The notes: a model not told the origin generated them from the letters alone. A DNA stretch of 40,599 bases from Streptomyces sp. CBMA29 (GCF_014596445.1 NZ_MECL01000024.1:1-40599); one strand, 5' to 3'. Positions 24,100 through 32,377 are shown, counted from the stretch's first letter. Translations and numbers: made by a program.

Positions 24100-25548
24100 C
24101 TACACCCCCAGCTCCGCCGGCAGCCGCCCCGACCTGACCGCCGCCAGCAGCTCCGCGTGGTCCGCCTCCGTACGGTCCGCGTAGCCGACGGCGAAGTCCG
24201 CGACGGCCTCGTCCAGCGCCTCGCCCTTGCCGCAGTAGCCCGCGATCAGCCGGGGGTCGGCGCTGTGGGCGTGCGCCCTGGCCAGCAGGGCGCCGGTCAT
24301 CCGCCCGTAGTCGTCGAGCAGACCAGGCTCCAGCTCAGCGGGATCGACGCTGCCCTTGCGGTTCCTGAACTGCCGCACCTGATACGGCTTCTCGTCCACC
24401 TCCGTCCACCCCAGCAGAAAGTCGCTGACCACCTGCATACGTTTCTGGCCCAGCACCACCCTGCGGCCCTCGTGCCCCACCGGATCGGCCGGAAATCCGG
24501 CCTTGGCCACGTACGGCAGCAGCGCCGACGCCCTGGCCTCCTTGATCTGGAGCACCAGCGGCTCCCCCAGGTGGTCCAGGAGCAGCACCACGTACGAGCG
24601 GGTGCCGACGCTTCCGGTGCCGACGACGCGGAAGGCCACGTCGTGGACGGCGTAACGGGCGAGCAGCGGCAGCCGGTCCTCGCCGACCGTCCGCAGGTAG
24701 CCGTCCAGGGCGCCCGCGACCGCCGTCGCCTCGCGGTCCGCGACCCGGCGCAGCACAGGCGGCGCGTCGGTGAAGCGGCGACCGCCGCCGTCCATGGCCG
24801 CCGTGGCCCGCGCCGCGAATCTGGCGCTGGTGTTGCCCATGGCCTTCGCCGCGACCCGCTCGATCGTGCCGAGCAGGTCGCGGGCGTCGGCGTGGGTGAC
24901 CAGTTCCTCGTCGGCGATGGCGTTCCACGCGTCGAGCACGGGCAGCTTCGCCAGCAGCCGCATCGTCCGCCGGTACGCGCCCACCGCGCCGTACGCCGCC
25001 GCCCGGCACACGTCCTCGGCCGCGCCCGCCTCCCGTCCGGCCAGCACCAGCGAGGCCGCGAGCCGCTTGACGTCCCACTCCCAGGGGCCGACGACGGTCT
25101 CGTCGAAGTCGTTGATGTCCATGACGAGACGCCCGCGGGCGTCACCGTAGAGGCCGAAATTCGCGGCGTGCGCATCACCGCAGATCTGCGCGCCGACACC
25201 GGTCACCGGGCTGTCGGCGAGGTCGGCGGCCATCAGCCCGGCGGACCCGCGCAGGAAGGCGAAGGGGCTCGCCGCCATACGGCCGACGCGCAGCGGTATC
25301 AGCTCGGGTATCCGGCCCTCGTTGGAGTCGTGGACGGCCTGGAGCGCGGCCGAGGTCCGGGGGACGGCCGCCGCGAGCGCACCGGCCACCGCCGGGACGA
25401 CGTCCGCCGTGTCGCGCCGCATACCGGAGGTCGGTCGGCCGTGCGCGGCGCGCGGCACCTTCTCCCGCAGCGCCTTCCCCGCCCGCTTCGGCGACGCCCC
25501 GTGCGGCCATCGCGCGAATCCCGCCACATGCGGCACTCTCGAATCCAC
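24100..25548 (-). CDS. DUF2252 family protein
   Basis: A 482-residue cytosolic protein of DUF2252. The GTG start at 25548 follows GGGAGG. Family blocks: LIPLRVGRMAASPFAFLRG near residue 80, then ICGDAHAANFGLYGDARG and LVMDINDFDETVVGPWEWD, then KRLAASLVLAGRE. Later come DVAFRVVGTGSVGTRSYVVLL, LVLQIKEARASALLPY and RVVLGQKRMQVVSDFLLGWT. The C-terminus has ALLARAHAHSADPRLIAGYCG. The DAHxxNFG...D(F/L)D(E/D) pattern resembles the catalytic loop of aminoglycoside-phosphotransferase-like kinases (HxDxxxxN), so a small-molecule kinase-like role is often suggested but not shown. Length normal. It is divergent from the phosphatase gene; the 95-base gap has no clear operator. Confidence 0.88.
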   Translation of the reverse strand: MDSRVPHVAGFARWPHGASPKRAGKALREKVPRAAHGRPTSGMRRDTADVVPAVAGALAAAVPRTSAALQAVHDSNEGRIPELIPLRVGRMAASPFAFLRGSAGLMAADLADSPVTGVGAQICGDAHAANFGLYGDARGRLVMDINDFDETVVGPWEWDVKRLAASLVLAGREAGAAEDVCRAAAYGAVGAYRRTMRLLAKLPVLDAWNAIADEELVTHADARDLLGTIERVAAKAMGNTSARFAARATAAMDGGGRRFTDAPPVLRRVADREATAVAGALDGYLRTVGEDRLPLLARYAVHDVAFRVVGTGSVGTRSYVVLLLDHLGEPLVLQIKEARASALLPYVAKAGFPADPVGHEGRRVVLGQKRMQVVSDFLLGWTEVDEKPYQVRQFRNRKGSVDPAELEPGLLDDYGRMTGALLARAHAHSADPRLIAGYCGKGEALDEAVADFAVGYADRTEADHAELLAAVRSGRLPAELGV

Positions 25549-25643
25549 TGGTCTCCCTCCCCACCGCCCACGTCAACGGACGGACGCCAAATCCCCACCG
25601 CTGGGGGTAATCCGGCCAATAGGTCGACCCCGCACAGGGTTTC

Positions 25644-28600
25644 GTGCTTGCCTTGACGCCAGGACCCTACTCAGCGCCGAACCGCAGGTGCACGACGTTG
25701 GACGAGATCACCCGGCAGCCCGCAGCCAGCGACGCAGAACACCGGACGGACCGCTCCGCCCGCTACGAACAGCGCGAACAGCAGGACCTCCACGAGCACC
25801 CGGAGCATCCGGAGCGCCCGGAAGACGGGGCCGACCCGTCGGCACAGGCAGCCGAGGCGCGCCAGGACACCGCACAGCCCACGCGGCCCGGCCACCCGCC
25901 ACCGACCGGCGGCACCGGCACGACCACCACGACGGAGGACGTCGCCACGGACAGGGCCGGTACGGAGAACGTCGATACGGGAAGCGTTGATACGACGAGT
26001 GTCCGTACGATCATCGACGACCGCACGGGTACGGGTCAGAACGGTGCGGGTCAGAACGGTACGAGCCCGGACGGTACGGGTCAGAACGGTACGAGCCCCA
26101 ACGGCCGGAGCCCCCTCGGCGACGGCCTCACCGGCGTGGCCGCCCTCCTACGCCTCGCCGTCCTCTGCGTCGACCCCGACGGCCGGATCTCGTACTGGAA
26201 CCGCGGTGCGGAGGAGCTGTTCGGGCACCGCTGGGACTACGTCTTCGGCCACCGGGCCTCGGGGCTGCTGACGCCCGCCCGGTCCGCCGCGGGCGCGGCG
26301 CACACCTCGTCCTCGCCGCACCAGGACACCCTCGACCTGCTGGACGACCTCACGCAGCCCGCGTGGGCGGGCGCGCTCGCGGCCACCGACCGGGACGGCG
26401 CGCTGAAGGACGTCCTGTGGTGGGCGTACCGCGTCGCCGAGCCGGGCGGACGCAGCCTGCTGGCCATCGCGACGCACGCGAAGCCGCTGCGCACGGGCGG
26501 CCTGCGGATCGCGCTCGGCGGTCGTTTACTCCCCTACACCGTGGAAGGCCCACAGCGTCAGGACATCTCGGTGGCCGCCGTCCTGGGCAGCGTCGCCGAC
26601 CCGGCGCAGGCGCTGGCTCTCACGGCACGGCTGGGCACCGTACTGCCCGGCGTCAGCGCGGGACGGCTCGACCGGCTCGTCCGCCAGATCGCGCCGCTCG
26701 GTCCCCCGGCGCTCGAAGTGGACGGCGGCACACGGCTCCCGGTCACCCCGCACGACTACGCCCGCATGGCCGCCGCGGCCCGCGCCGACCAGCAGGACCC
26801 CTCCCTGCGCAGGGAGTTGCTGCCCGGCCCGCGCCCCGGCCCGGAGGACGCCCCCACCGGCGACCGTTCCAGCGCCTCGTCGCTGACCGCCGTGCCCTTC
26901 GCCTCTCTCACCTCCCTGACCTCCGACCCCGACCCCGGCCTCACCCCCGGACCCACCCCCGGCTTCGCACCCGGCCTCGCCCCGGTCCTCAGCGGCCCGC
27001 CGTCCGTCCAGCCGCTCGGCACGCCCCCTGGTCAAGCGCCCTTCGGTCAACCGCCTTACGGCCAGGCGCCGTTCGGCCAGGCGCCGTTCGGACAGGAACC
27101 CGGCGGCGGCCCCGCGTCCGGCGCCCACCCGCTCGGCGGCCACGTACTCGGCCGCCCCTACGGCGCTCCCCTTCCGGGCACCGCGCTGGACGAGCAGTTG
27201 GCGCTGCTGCGCGAGACCGGCGCGGTGGTCGGCTCCACGCTCGACCTCCAGACCACCGCCCGCGAACTGTGCGCGGTGACCGTGCCGCGCTTCGCGGACT
27301 TCGCGGCCGTCCTGATCGTGGACCAGCTCTTCTCCGACTCCGAGCCGCCCAAGGACGACCGCCCGGCCGCCACCGTGCTCGTCCGGCGCGTCGCCATCGC
27401 CCACGAGGGCCCGCCGGGACCGTGGGAAACGGCCCTGCCGGAGGGCGAGTTGCTCTCGCTCGCCGTCGACGGGATCGTGCCGCGGCTCGGCGACCACGTC
27501 CTCGTCCCCGTCGTGGACTCCTCGGTCGCGCCCGACATAGCGCTCGACCTCGGCGTGCCGGCGCTCGGCCCGCTGCTGCCAGGACACTCCATGATCGTGG
27601 CGCCGCTCACCGCGCGCGGCACCGTACTGGGCCGGGTCTGCTTCCTGCGCGGCCCCGGCCGCCGCCCGTTCGACGCGCGGGACGCCGCCACCGCCACCGA
27701 GGTCGTCGCGCGCGGCGCCGTCCACATCGACAACGCCCGCCTGCACCGCCAGGAATCGCGCGCCGCCGCCACGCTGCAACGCTCGATGATGCCCACCCGG
27801 CCGCCGCGGATTCCCGGCGTCCGGATCGCGCACCACTACATGCCGGGGGACCGGCAGGCCCAGGTCGGCGGCGACTGGTTCGACGCCATCCAACTGCCCG
27901 GCGGGCGCGTGGCGTTGATCGTCGGCGACGTGATGGGGCACGGCTTGCAGGCCGCGGCCGTGATGGGCCAGTTCCGTACGGCGGTCATCACCATGGCCGC
28001 CCTCGACCTGCCGCCCGCCCAGTTGCTGCGACACCTGGACAACCTCGCGCACCGGCTTGGCACCGAACACCTCGCCACCTGCGTCTACGCCGTCTACGAC
28101 CCGATCCACCGCAGTCTCACGCTCGCCAACGCCGGTCACATCCCGCCGGTTCTGGTCGGGTACGACGGGCGCGGCGAACTGCTGGAGATCCCCGGCGGCG
28201 CGCCGATCGGCGTCGGCGGGGTGCCGTTCGAGACGGTGGAGATCCCGGTGCCCGACGGCAGTTGGCTGGTGCTGTGCACGGACGGCCTCGTCGAGGTGCG
28301 CGGCCAGGGCATAGACGCGGGGCTCGCCGCGCTGTGCGCCACCGTCATCGAGCCGGAGCAGACCCCCGAGGACGTCTGCGCGCAGATCCTCGCGCGCCTG
28401 CACTCGGAGGACCGCAGGGACGATGTGGCGCTGCTCGTCGCCCGGTTCGAGGGCATCGCGTCGCGGGACGTGGCCGAGTGGACGCTGCGGCTCGACCACG
28501 CCGAGGTCGCCACCGCCCGCGACCTGACCCGCCGCCAGCTCGTCGCGTGGGGCCTCGAACGCCTCAGCGACACCACGGAGTTGCTGGTCAGCGAGCTGGT

Positions 28601-28835
28601 CACCAACGCGATCCGGGCCGCCTCGTACGAGGTCGAGCTACGGCTGATGCGGGTCGGGAAGCTGCTGGTCGAGGTGAGCGACGACAACCACAATCTGCCC
28701 CAACTGCAACGCGCGGACGCGGACGACGAGCAGGGGCGCGGGCTGGCGCTGGTGTCGAATCTGTCGCGGCGCTGGGGCACCAGCAGGAAGGCGGTCGGGA
28801 AGGTCGTCTGGTTCGAACTTCCGTTGCCCGCTTGA
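25644..28835 (+). CDS. PAS-GAF-PP2C(SpoIIE)-HATPase multidomain regulatory phosphatase
   Basis: About 1063 residues. Likely a Ser/Thr phosphatase acting on anti-anti-sigma factors, with a linked anti-sigma-type kinase. The first 150 residues are low complexity and include a TGQNG/TSPDG pentapeptide array. A PAS domain is at about 162-285 (LAVLCVDPDGRISYWNRGAE). Pro/Gly linkers with GQAPF repeats lie at about 460-500. A GAF domain is at about 515-690 (LALLRETGAVVGSTLDLQTT). The SpoIIE/PP2C domain is at about 705-935, with metal ligands in GGDWFDAIQ and VGDVMGHGLQAA, and CTDGLVEVRG. A C-terminal HATPase is at about 945-1063 (LVSELVTNAIRAA, then DNHNLPQ and GRGLALV, N and G boxes). The GTG at 25644 lacks a clear ribosome site, and the true start could lie inside the first 50 codons. 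The GAF and PAS domains presumably sense a signal; none is identified. Confidence 0.88.
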   Translation: MLALTPGPYSAPNRRCTTLDEITRQPAASDAEHRTDRSARYEQREQQDLHEHPEHPERPEDGADPSAQAAEARQDTAQPTRPGHPPPTGGTGTTTTTEDVATDRAGTENVDTGSVDTTSVRTIIDDRTGTGQNGAGQNGTSPDGTGQNGTSPNGRSPLGDGLTGVAALLRLAVLCVDPDGRISYWNRGAEELFGHRWDYVFGHRASGLLTPARSAAGAAHTSSSPHQDTLDLLDDLTQPAWAGALAATDRDGALKDVLWWAYRVAEPGGRSLLAIATHAKPLRTGGLRIALGGRLLPYTVEGPQRQDISVAAVLGSVADPAQALALTARLGTVLPGVSAGRLDRLVRQIAPLGPPALEVDGGTRLPVTPHDYARMAAAARADQQDPSLRRELLPGPRPGPEDAPTGDRSSASSLTAVPFASLTSLTSDPDPGLTPGPTPGFAPGLAPVLSGPPSVQPLGTPPGQAPFGQPPYGQAPFGQAPFGQEPGGGPASGAHPLGGHVLGRPYGAPLPGTALDEQLALLRETGAVVGSTLDLQTTARELCAVTVPRFADFAAVLIVDQLFSDSEPPKDDRPAATVLVRRVAIAHEGPPGPWETALPEGELLSLAVDGIVPRLGDHVLVPVVDSSVAPDIALDLGVPALGPLLPGHSMIVAPLTARGTVLGRVCFLRGPGRRPFDARDAATATEVVARGAVHIDNARLHRQESRAAATLQRSMMPTRPPRIPGVRIAHHYMPGDRQAQVGGDWFDAIQLPGGRVALIVGDVMGHGLQAAAVMGQFRTAVITMAALDLPPAQLLRHLDNLAHRLGTEHLATCVYAVYDPIHRSLTLANAGHIPPVLVGYDGRGELLEIPGGAPIGVGGVPFETVEIPVPDGSWLVLCTDGLVEVRGQGIDAGLAALCATVIEPEQTPEDVCAQILARLHSEDRRDDVALLVARFEGIASRDVAEWTLRLDHAEVATARDLTRRQLVAWGLERLSDTTELLVSELVTNAIRAASYEVELRLMRVGKLLVEVSDDNHNLPQLQRADADDEQGRGLALVSNLSRRWGTSRKAVGKVVWFELPLPA
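26031..26105 (+). repeat. Five tandem 15-bp coding repeats in the phosphatase gene N-terminus
   Basis: Units at 26031, 26046, 26061, 26076 and 26091, for example ACGGGTCAGAACGGT (twice exact). They encode TGQNG, AGQNG, TSPDG, TGQNG and TSPNG. In-frame unit length allows expansion or loss without frameshift. The region is part of a disordered spacer before the PAS domain. Confidence 0.8.
27030..27104 (+). repeat. Five tandem 15-bp coding repeats (GQAPF) in the phosphatase linker
   Basis: Units at 27030, 27045, 27060, 27075 and 27090 encode GQAPF, GQPPY, GQAPF, GQAPF and GQEPG. Copies three and four are identical in DNA (GGCCAGGCGCCGTTC). Lies in the Pro/Gly linker before the GAF domain. Confidence 0.8.
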
Positions 28836-28837
28836 TA

Positions 28838-28856
28838 CCGTTGCGTCCCACAACGG
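28838..28856. promoter_or_regulatory. Inverted repeat CCGTTG-N7-CAACGG, candidate MarR autoregulatory site
   Basis: Perfect 6-bp arms 7 bases apart, starting 3 bases after the phosphatase stop and 31 bases before the MarR ATG. MarR-type repressors commonly bind TTG/CAA-bearing palindromes in their own promoters. A weak terminator for the phosphatase gene is an alternative. Confidence 0.4.
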
Positions 28857-28886
28857 CGCAGGTGGAGACGGGATGGAGTGGCCGCG

Positions 28887-29327
28887 ATGTCCGCACGGGA
28901 GGCGTCCGTGGAGAGCATTCAGCGGGAGTTGACCGCCTTCGCGCGCCGGGCGCGTGCCACGGCCGCGCGCATGCACCCCGAGCTGTCGCTGGTGTCGTTC
29001 ACCATCCTCGCGCACCTGGAGGAGCAGCAGGGCTGCCGGGCGACGGACCTCGCCGCGCACTATCTGCTCGACAAGTCCACGGTCAGCCGCCAGGTGGCCG
29101 CGCTGGAACGGCTCGGGTACATCGAGCGCCGGGTGGACCCCACCGACCACCGCGTGCAGGTGCTGCACCTCGCGCAGCACGGGATCGAGACGCTGGCCGC
29201 GGCGCGGGTCAGCCGCAAGGAGATCTTCCAGGAGCGGCTGGCCGCCTGGGGCCCGGAGGATCTGGCGCGCTTCGCCGAGTACCTGGTCCGCTACAACGCG
29301 GACGCGGCGGCGCACCCGCTGCCGTAA
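28887..29327 (+). CDS. MarR family transcriptional regulator
   Basis: A 146-residue winged-helix regulator. The ATG at 28887 (MSAREASVESIQREL) has GGAG eight bases upstream; an in-frame GTG three codons earlier is less likely. The helical dimer region is LTAFARRARATAARM. The winged helix is LSLVSFTILAHLEEQQ, then ATDLAAHYLLDKSTVSRQVAAL as recognition part, and LGYIERRVDPTDHRVQVLHL as the wing with the DxxDxR motif intact. The effector is unknown. It starts 51 bases after the phosphatase gene and could share its transcript, although an inverted repeat stands between. A strong terminator follows. Confidence 0.88.
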   Translation: MSAREASVESIQRELTAFARRARATAARMHPELSLVSFTILAHLEEQQGCRATDLAAHYLLDKSTVSRQVAALERLGYIERRVDPTDHRVQVLHLAQHGIETLAAARVSRKEIFQERLAAWGPEDLARFAEYLVRYNADAAAHPLP

Positions 29328-29354
29328 ACCCACCGGCCGGGCTCGTCACACACG

Positions 29355-29384
29355 GGCGCGTGAAGCACTGGCGCGTGAAGCACG
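29355..29384. repeat. Two tandem 15-bp repeats in the MarR/TerD intergenic region
   Basis: GGCGCGTGAAGCACT (29355-29369) is followed directly by GGCGCGTGAAGCACG. One mismatch. It lies between the MarR stop and the terminator. No function seen. Confidence 0.6.
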
Positions 29385-29401
29385 GGTGCCCTGAGCAGAG
29401 A

Positions 29402-29440
29402 CGGCCCCGCCCGCGACCTGCACGGTCGCGGGCGGGGCCG
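29402..29440. terminator. Strong bidirectional terminator between marR and terD
   Basis: A perfect 17-bp inverted repeat around a 5-base loop TGCAC: CGGCCCCGCCCGCGACC (29402-29418) pairs with GGTCGCGGGCGGGGCCG (29424-29440). It sits between convergent genes. No U-tract is present, typical for streptomycetes. Confidence 0.85.
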
Positions 29441-29499
29441 CTGCGAGCCCGACTCTACGTCAAGCGCGTCAAGCGCCGCGTCGGAACGACGGCGCTACG

Positions 29500-30075
29500 T
29501 CAGAGGTTGACGCCGAAGTCCTGGGCGATACCGCGCAGGCCGGAGGCGTAGCCCTGGCCGACGGCCCGGAACTTCCACTCGGCGCCGTTGCGGTACAGCT
29601 CGCCGAAGACCATCGCGGTCTCCGTGGAGGCGTCCTCGGTGAGGTCGTAGCGGGCGATCTCGGCGCCGCCGGCCTGGTTGACGACGCGGATGAACGCGTT
29701 GCGCACCTGGCCGAAGCTCTGCTGACGGCTCTCGCCCTCGTAGATCGAGACCGGGAAGACGATCTTGTCGACCTCGGCGGGCACGGTGGCCAGGTTGATC
29801 TTGACCGCCTCGTCGTCGCCCTCGCCCTCACCGGTGAGGTTGTCACCGGTGTGCTCGACGGAGCCGTCCGGGCTCTTGAGATTGTTGAAGAAGATGAAGT
29901 GCTTGTCCGACAGGACCTTGCCCGTGGCGTCGAGCAGCAGCGCGCTCGCATCCAGGTCGAAGTCCGAACCGGTGGTCGTGCGCACGTCCCAGCCCAGGCC
30001 GACAGTGACCGCCGTGAGTCCGGGGGCCTCCTTGGTCAGTGAGACATTGCCGCCCTTGGAGAGGCTGACACCCAT
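29500..30075 (-). CDS. terD: TerD family stress/tellurium-resistance protein
   Basis: A 191-residue Ca2+-binding cytosolic protein of the TerD/TerE/CABP family. [20 protein letters not shown] is the family's N-terminus. [23 protein letters not shown] and [28 protein letters not shown] carry the acidic Ca2+-binding loops with conserved Asp. [22 protein letters not shown], then [13 protein letters not shown] and [20 protein letters not shown] complete the fold. All family blocks are present and the length is normal. Single gene with its own ECF-like promoter (see 30142-30168). Several TerD paralogues are common in streptomycetes; tellurite resistance itself is not implied. Confidence 0.95.
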   Translation of the reverse strand: MGVSLSKGGNVSLTKEAPGLTAVTVGLGWDVRTTTGSDFDLDASALLLDATGKVLSDKHFIFFNNLKSPDGSVEHTGDNLTGEGEGDDEAVKINLATVPAEVDKIVFPVSIYEGESRQQSFGQVRNAFIRVVNQAGGAEIARYDLTEDASTETAMVFGELYRNGAEWKFRAVGQGYASGLRGIAQDFGVNL

Positions 30076-30141
30076 GGTGTATCTCCCTGCTCAATCCGGC
30101 GCGGGCCGCGCCACTTGACGATTCCTTTGCCCAATGACTCC

Positions 30142-30168
30142 AACGCACACCACCCTGCACCGGTTCCC
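30142..30168 (-). promoter_or_regulatory. Putative sigma-R-like (ECF) promoter of terD
   Basis: On the minus strand GGGAAC (30168-30163) is followed after exactly 18 bases by GTT (30144-30142). This is close to the GGGAAT-N18-GTT form known for the thiol-stress sigma factor SigR of Streptomyces. Transcription would begin about 60 bases before the terD ATG. The remaining part of the 264-base gap toward the tRNA gene has no other clear signal. Confidence 0.4.
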
Positions 30169-30339
30169 GCCCCGATGCCACCGTTCACCGCCGTTCGATC
30201 CGCCGAGCCGCAGCCGATCCGCCGATCCGCCGGCGGACGGCGGCCTGCCGGTCGAACGTGACCTGCCGTGAAACGAGAAACGAACCCCCGGTCGCGACTT
30301 TCGTCACTTCCGGAGGTCCGTGTCGTCGGTACTTCTTTG

Positions 30340-30423
30340 TGCGCGAGGGGGGAGTTGAACCCCCACGCCCTTTCGGGCACTGGAACCTGAATCCAGCGCG
30401 TCTGCCTATTCCGCCACCCGCGC
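30340..30423 (-). tRNA. tRNA-Leu (anticodon CAG)
   Basis: An 84-base class II tRNA read on the minus strand. The acceptor stem GCGCGGG pairs with CTCGCGC (one G-U), with discriminator A. The anticodon stem-loop is CTGGA-TTCAGGT-TCCAG with anticodon CAG, reading CUG, the main Leu codon of GC-rich genomes. The variable arm TGCCCGAAAGGGCG forms a stem, typical of tRNA-Leu. The T arm is GGGGG-TTCAACT-CCCCC. CCA is not encoded. A TAATCT on the same strand at 30509-30504 may be its -10 element, giving a leader of about 75 bases. Confidence 0.93.
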
Positions 30424-30840
30424 ATGGGTGTTGTCGTTTGATCCTGACACACGGTGCGGACCGGTGGGTCCGAGTGGTGTGGGAGGGCGTCCCGACATGC
30501 AGAAGATTAGCACGAGGTCCGGGGTGGAATCACATGCGTTTCGGGCGGCCCGGGGAGTGCCGGGGGCCGGGCGGGGGCAGGTGGGAGAGGGACCCGGAGG
30601 CGGTGCGGGACACTGGGAGGGGACAGGGCGGCGGTGAACGACGGCGAACCGGGCACCATGGACAGAACGCGCATCTACCATCCCAGTGGGGGACGGCGGA
30701 GGAGGCGCGGGCGGTGTGAGGGTTGACACTGCCCGGTCCAGGGGATTCGGGGAACCACAGGTTTTTCCCGTGCGTGGATACGATCAGTAAGCAGTATCGG
30801 AAATCGTTGGGCCGGAAGGTCGCGAGGAGGGAGGTGCCCC
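30424..30840. other. 417-base gene-free region between tRNA-Leu and fhaA
   Basis: No convincing gene is seen. A short frame from an ATG at 30499 has atypical codon use and no ribosome site. The left part probably holds the tRNA promoter (TAATCT on the minus strand, 30509-30504). The middle is G-rich without clear palindromes. The right part must hold the fhaA operon promoter: GGAAC at 30751-30755, 17 bases, then CGTGGATA (30773-30780) resembles an ECF (sigma-E-like) promoter about 60 bases before the GTG. A TTGACA at 30723 has no matching -10. Confidence 0.5.
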
Positions 30841-31752
30841 GTGGGAGTACTGAAGCGCTTTGAGCAGCGCCTGGAGGGCCTGGTGAACGGCACCTTCGCC
30901 AAGGTGTTCAAGAGCGAGGTGCAGCCCGTCGAGATCGCGGGCGCGCTCCAGCGCGAGTGCGACAACAACGCCACGATCTGGAACCGTGACCGCACCGTCG
31001 TACCCAACGACTTCATCGTGGAGCTCAGCTCCGGCGACTTCGAGCGGCTGAGCCCGTACGCGGTGCAGCTCGGCGACGAGCTGGCCGGGATGGTCCGCGA
31101 CTACGCCAAGCAGCAGCGCTACACGTTCATGGGCACCATCAAGGTGCACCTGGAGCGGGCCGACGACCTGGACACCGGGCTCTACCGGGTACGCAGCCGC
31201 ACGCTGGCCTCCAGCGAGTCGCAGCACCAGCAGCACCAGCAGCAGCCGCAGGCCGCCCACCAGGCCCCGGCCGCCCCCGCGTATCAGCAGGGCCAGCAGC
31301 AGGCGCCCCAGCGTCCGGCCTACGGACAGCCGAGCAGCCCCCAGCGGCCCTCGGGTCCGCCGCCGATGCCCGCGGCCCCGCCCCCCGGCGGCGGCGGTGG
31401 CGCCCGTCACGGTGTGGCGCCCGTCACGCGGCTGCCCGGCGCCGGCGCTCCCGCGGGCGGCTCCGGCGCGGCCACCCGCCGCTGGATCGAGATCAACGGC
31501 AACCGCCACCAGATCTCCCGCTCGACGCTCGTTCTCGGCCGTTCCACCGAGGCCGACGTGCGGGTGGACGACCCGGGCGTATCGCGCAAACACTGCGAGA
31601 TCCGGGTCGGAACGCCGTCCGTGGTCCAGGACCTCGGGTCGACAAACGGCATTGTGGTGGACGGACAGCACACCACGCGCGCTACGCTCCGCGACGGCTC
31701 CCGCATTGTCGTGGGGAGCACCACCATCGTGTACAGGCAAGCCGAAGGGTGA
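30841..31752 (+). CDS. fhaA: FhaA, DUF3662 and FHA domain protein
   Basis: A 303-residue phosphothreonine-binding protein of the cell-wall signalling operon. GTG start after GAGGAGGGAGG. The N-terminal DUF3662 domain spans about residues 1-120 (MGVLKRFEQRLEGLVNGTF, then VQPVEIAGALQREC). A Gln/Pro/Ala-rich linker (HQQHQQQPQAAHQ and onwards) covers about 125-215. The C-terminal FHA domain holds RRWIEINGNRHQI, STLVLGRSTEADVRVDDPGV, SRKHCEIRV (SxxH) and DLGSTNGIVVDG (the DxGSTNG motif). In mycobacteria FhaA binds phosphorylated MviN and PknB, and the same is inferred here. First gene of the fhaA-fhaB-pstP-rodA-pbpA run, 10 bases before fhaB. Confidence 0.93.
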   Translation: MGVLKRFEQRLEGLVNGTFAKVFKSEVQPVEIAGALQRECDNNATIWNRDRTVVPNDFIVELSSGDFERLSPYAVQLGDELAGMVRDYAKQQRYTFMGTIKVHLERADDLDTGLYRVRSRTLASSESQHQQHQQQPQAAHQAPAAPAYQQGQQQAPQRPAYGQPSSPQRPSGPPPMPAAPPPGGGGGARHGVAPVTRLPGAGAPAGGSGAATRRWIEINGNRHQISRSTLVLGRSTEADVRVDDPGVSRKHCEIRVGTPSVVQDLGSTNGIVVDGQHTTRATLRDGSRIVVGSTTIVYRQAEG

Positions 31753-31762
31753 AGCGGGGGCA

Positions 31763-32290
31763 ATGTCAGAGCTGACCCTGACGGTCATGCGGTTGGGTTT
31801 CCTCGCCGTTCTGTGGCTGTTCGTGATCGTCGCGGTGCAGGTCATCCGCAGCGACCTCTTCGGTACCCGGGTGACCCAGCGAGCGGCGCGCCGCGGGGAC
31901 GGCCAGTCGCGCCCTCCGCAGCAGCGCCAGCAGCAGGCCGCCGCCGCGCAGGCCCAGCCGCGGCAGCAGCCGCAGAACGGCCGCCAGCGCCGCGGCGCCC
32001 CCACCAAACTGGTGGTCGCCGAGGGCTCGCTGGCGGGGACGACGGTCGCGTTGCAGGGCCAGACGATCACCCTCGGCCGGGCACATGACTCGACGATTGT
32101 GCTCGACGACGACTACGCGTCCAGTCGGCATGCCAGGATCTACCCGGACCGCGACGGCCAGTGGATCGTCGAGGACCTCGGATCCACGAACGGCACCTAT
32201 CTGGACCGGAACCGGCTGACCACGCCGACCCCTGTCCCGCTGGGTGCGCCGATCCGCATCGGCAAGACCGTCATCGAGCTGCGGAAGTAG
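31763..32290 (+). CDS. fhaB: FhaB, membrane-anchored FHA protein
   Basis: A 175-residue protein. The ATG at 31763 gives MSELTLTVMRLGFLAVLWLF and so a membrane helix VIVAVQVIRSDLFG at the start, the known FhaB/FipA layout. A Gln/Arg-rich linker (about 50-75) follows. The FHA domain has TKLVVAEGSLAGTTVALQGQ, ITLGRAHDSTIVLDDDYASS, RHARIYPD and EDLGSTNGTYLDRNRL. Arg and Ser residues for phosphothreonine binding are intact. It is a likely substrate of PknB and a partner in septal or tip growth. Its stop precedes pstP by 87 bases. Confidence 0.93.
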   Translation: MSELTLTVMRLGFLAVLWLFVIVAVQVIRSDLFGTRVTQRAARRGDGQSRPPQQRQQQAAAAQAQPRQQPQNGRQRRGAPTKLVVAEGSLAGTTVALQGQTITLGRAHDSTIVLDDDYASSRHARIYPDRDGQWIVEDLGSTNGTYLDRNRLTTPTPVPLGAPIRIGKTVIELRK

Positions 32291-32377
32291 TCGCACTATG
32301 GGCGAGCGGAGCCACGACGCGCGAGCGAGAGGGTGGGCAGCGTGCGGATGTACCCGGAGCCGACGGGGGAGGTGCGC

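Noticed and set aside
26526..28499. A 657-codon frame antisense to the phosphatase
   Set aside because: No domain or ribosome site; mirrors codon bias of the real gene.
26363..29551. A very long alternative reading frame over the phosphatase and MarR genes
   Set aside because: Arg/Pro/Gly-rich translation without domains, and it overlaps the clear PAS-GAF-PP2C-HATPase gene in another frame. Typical shadow frame in GC-rich DNA.
30499..30639. A small gene in the tRNA-fhaA gap
   Set aside because: Short frame with no ribosome site, G-rich low-complexity codons and no recognisable product.
30723..30728. TTGACA as -35 of the fhaA promoter
   Set aside because: No acceptable -10 at 16-18 bases (TTCGGG), so I do not call a promoter from it.
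32333..32377. Upstream GTG/ATG starts for pstP
   Set aside because: The ATG at 32378 has the best ribosome site and begins exactly at the PP2C domain; the earlier codons remain possible.
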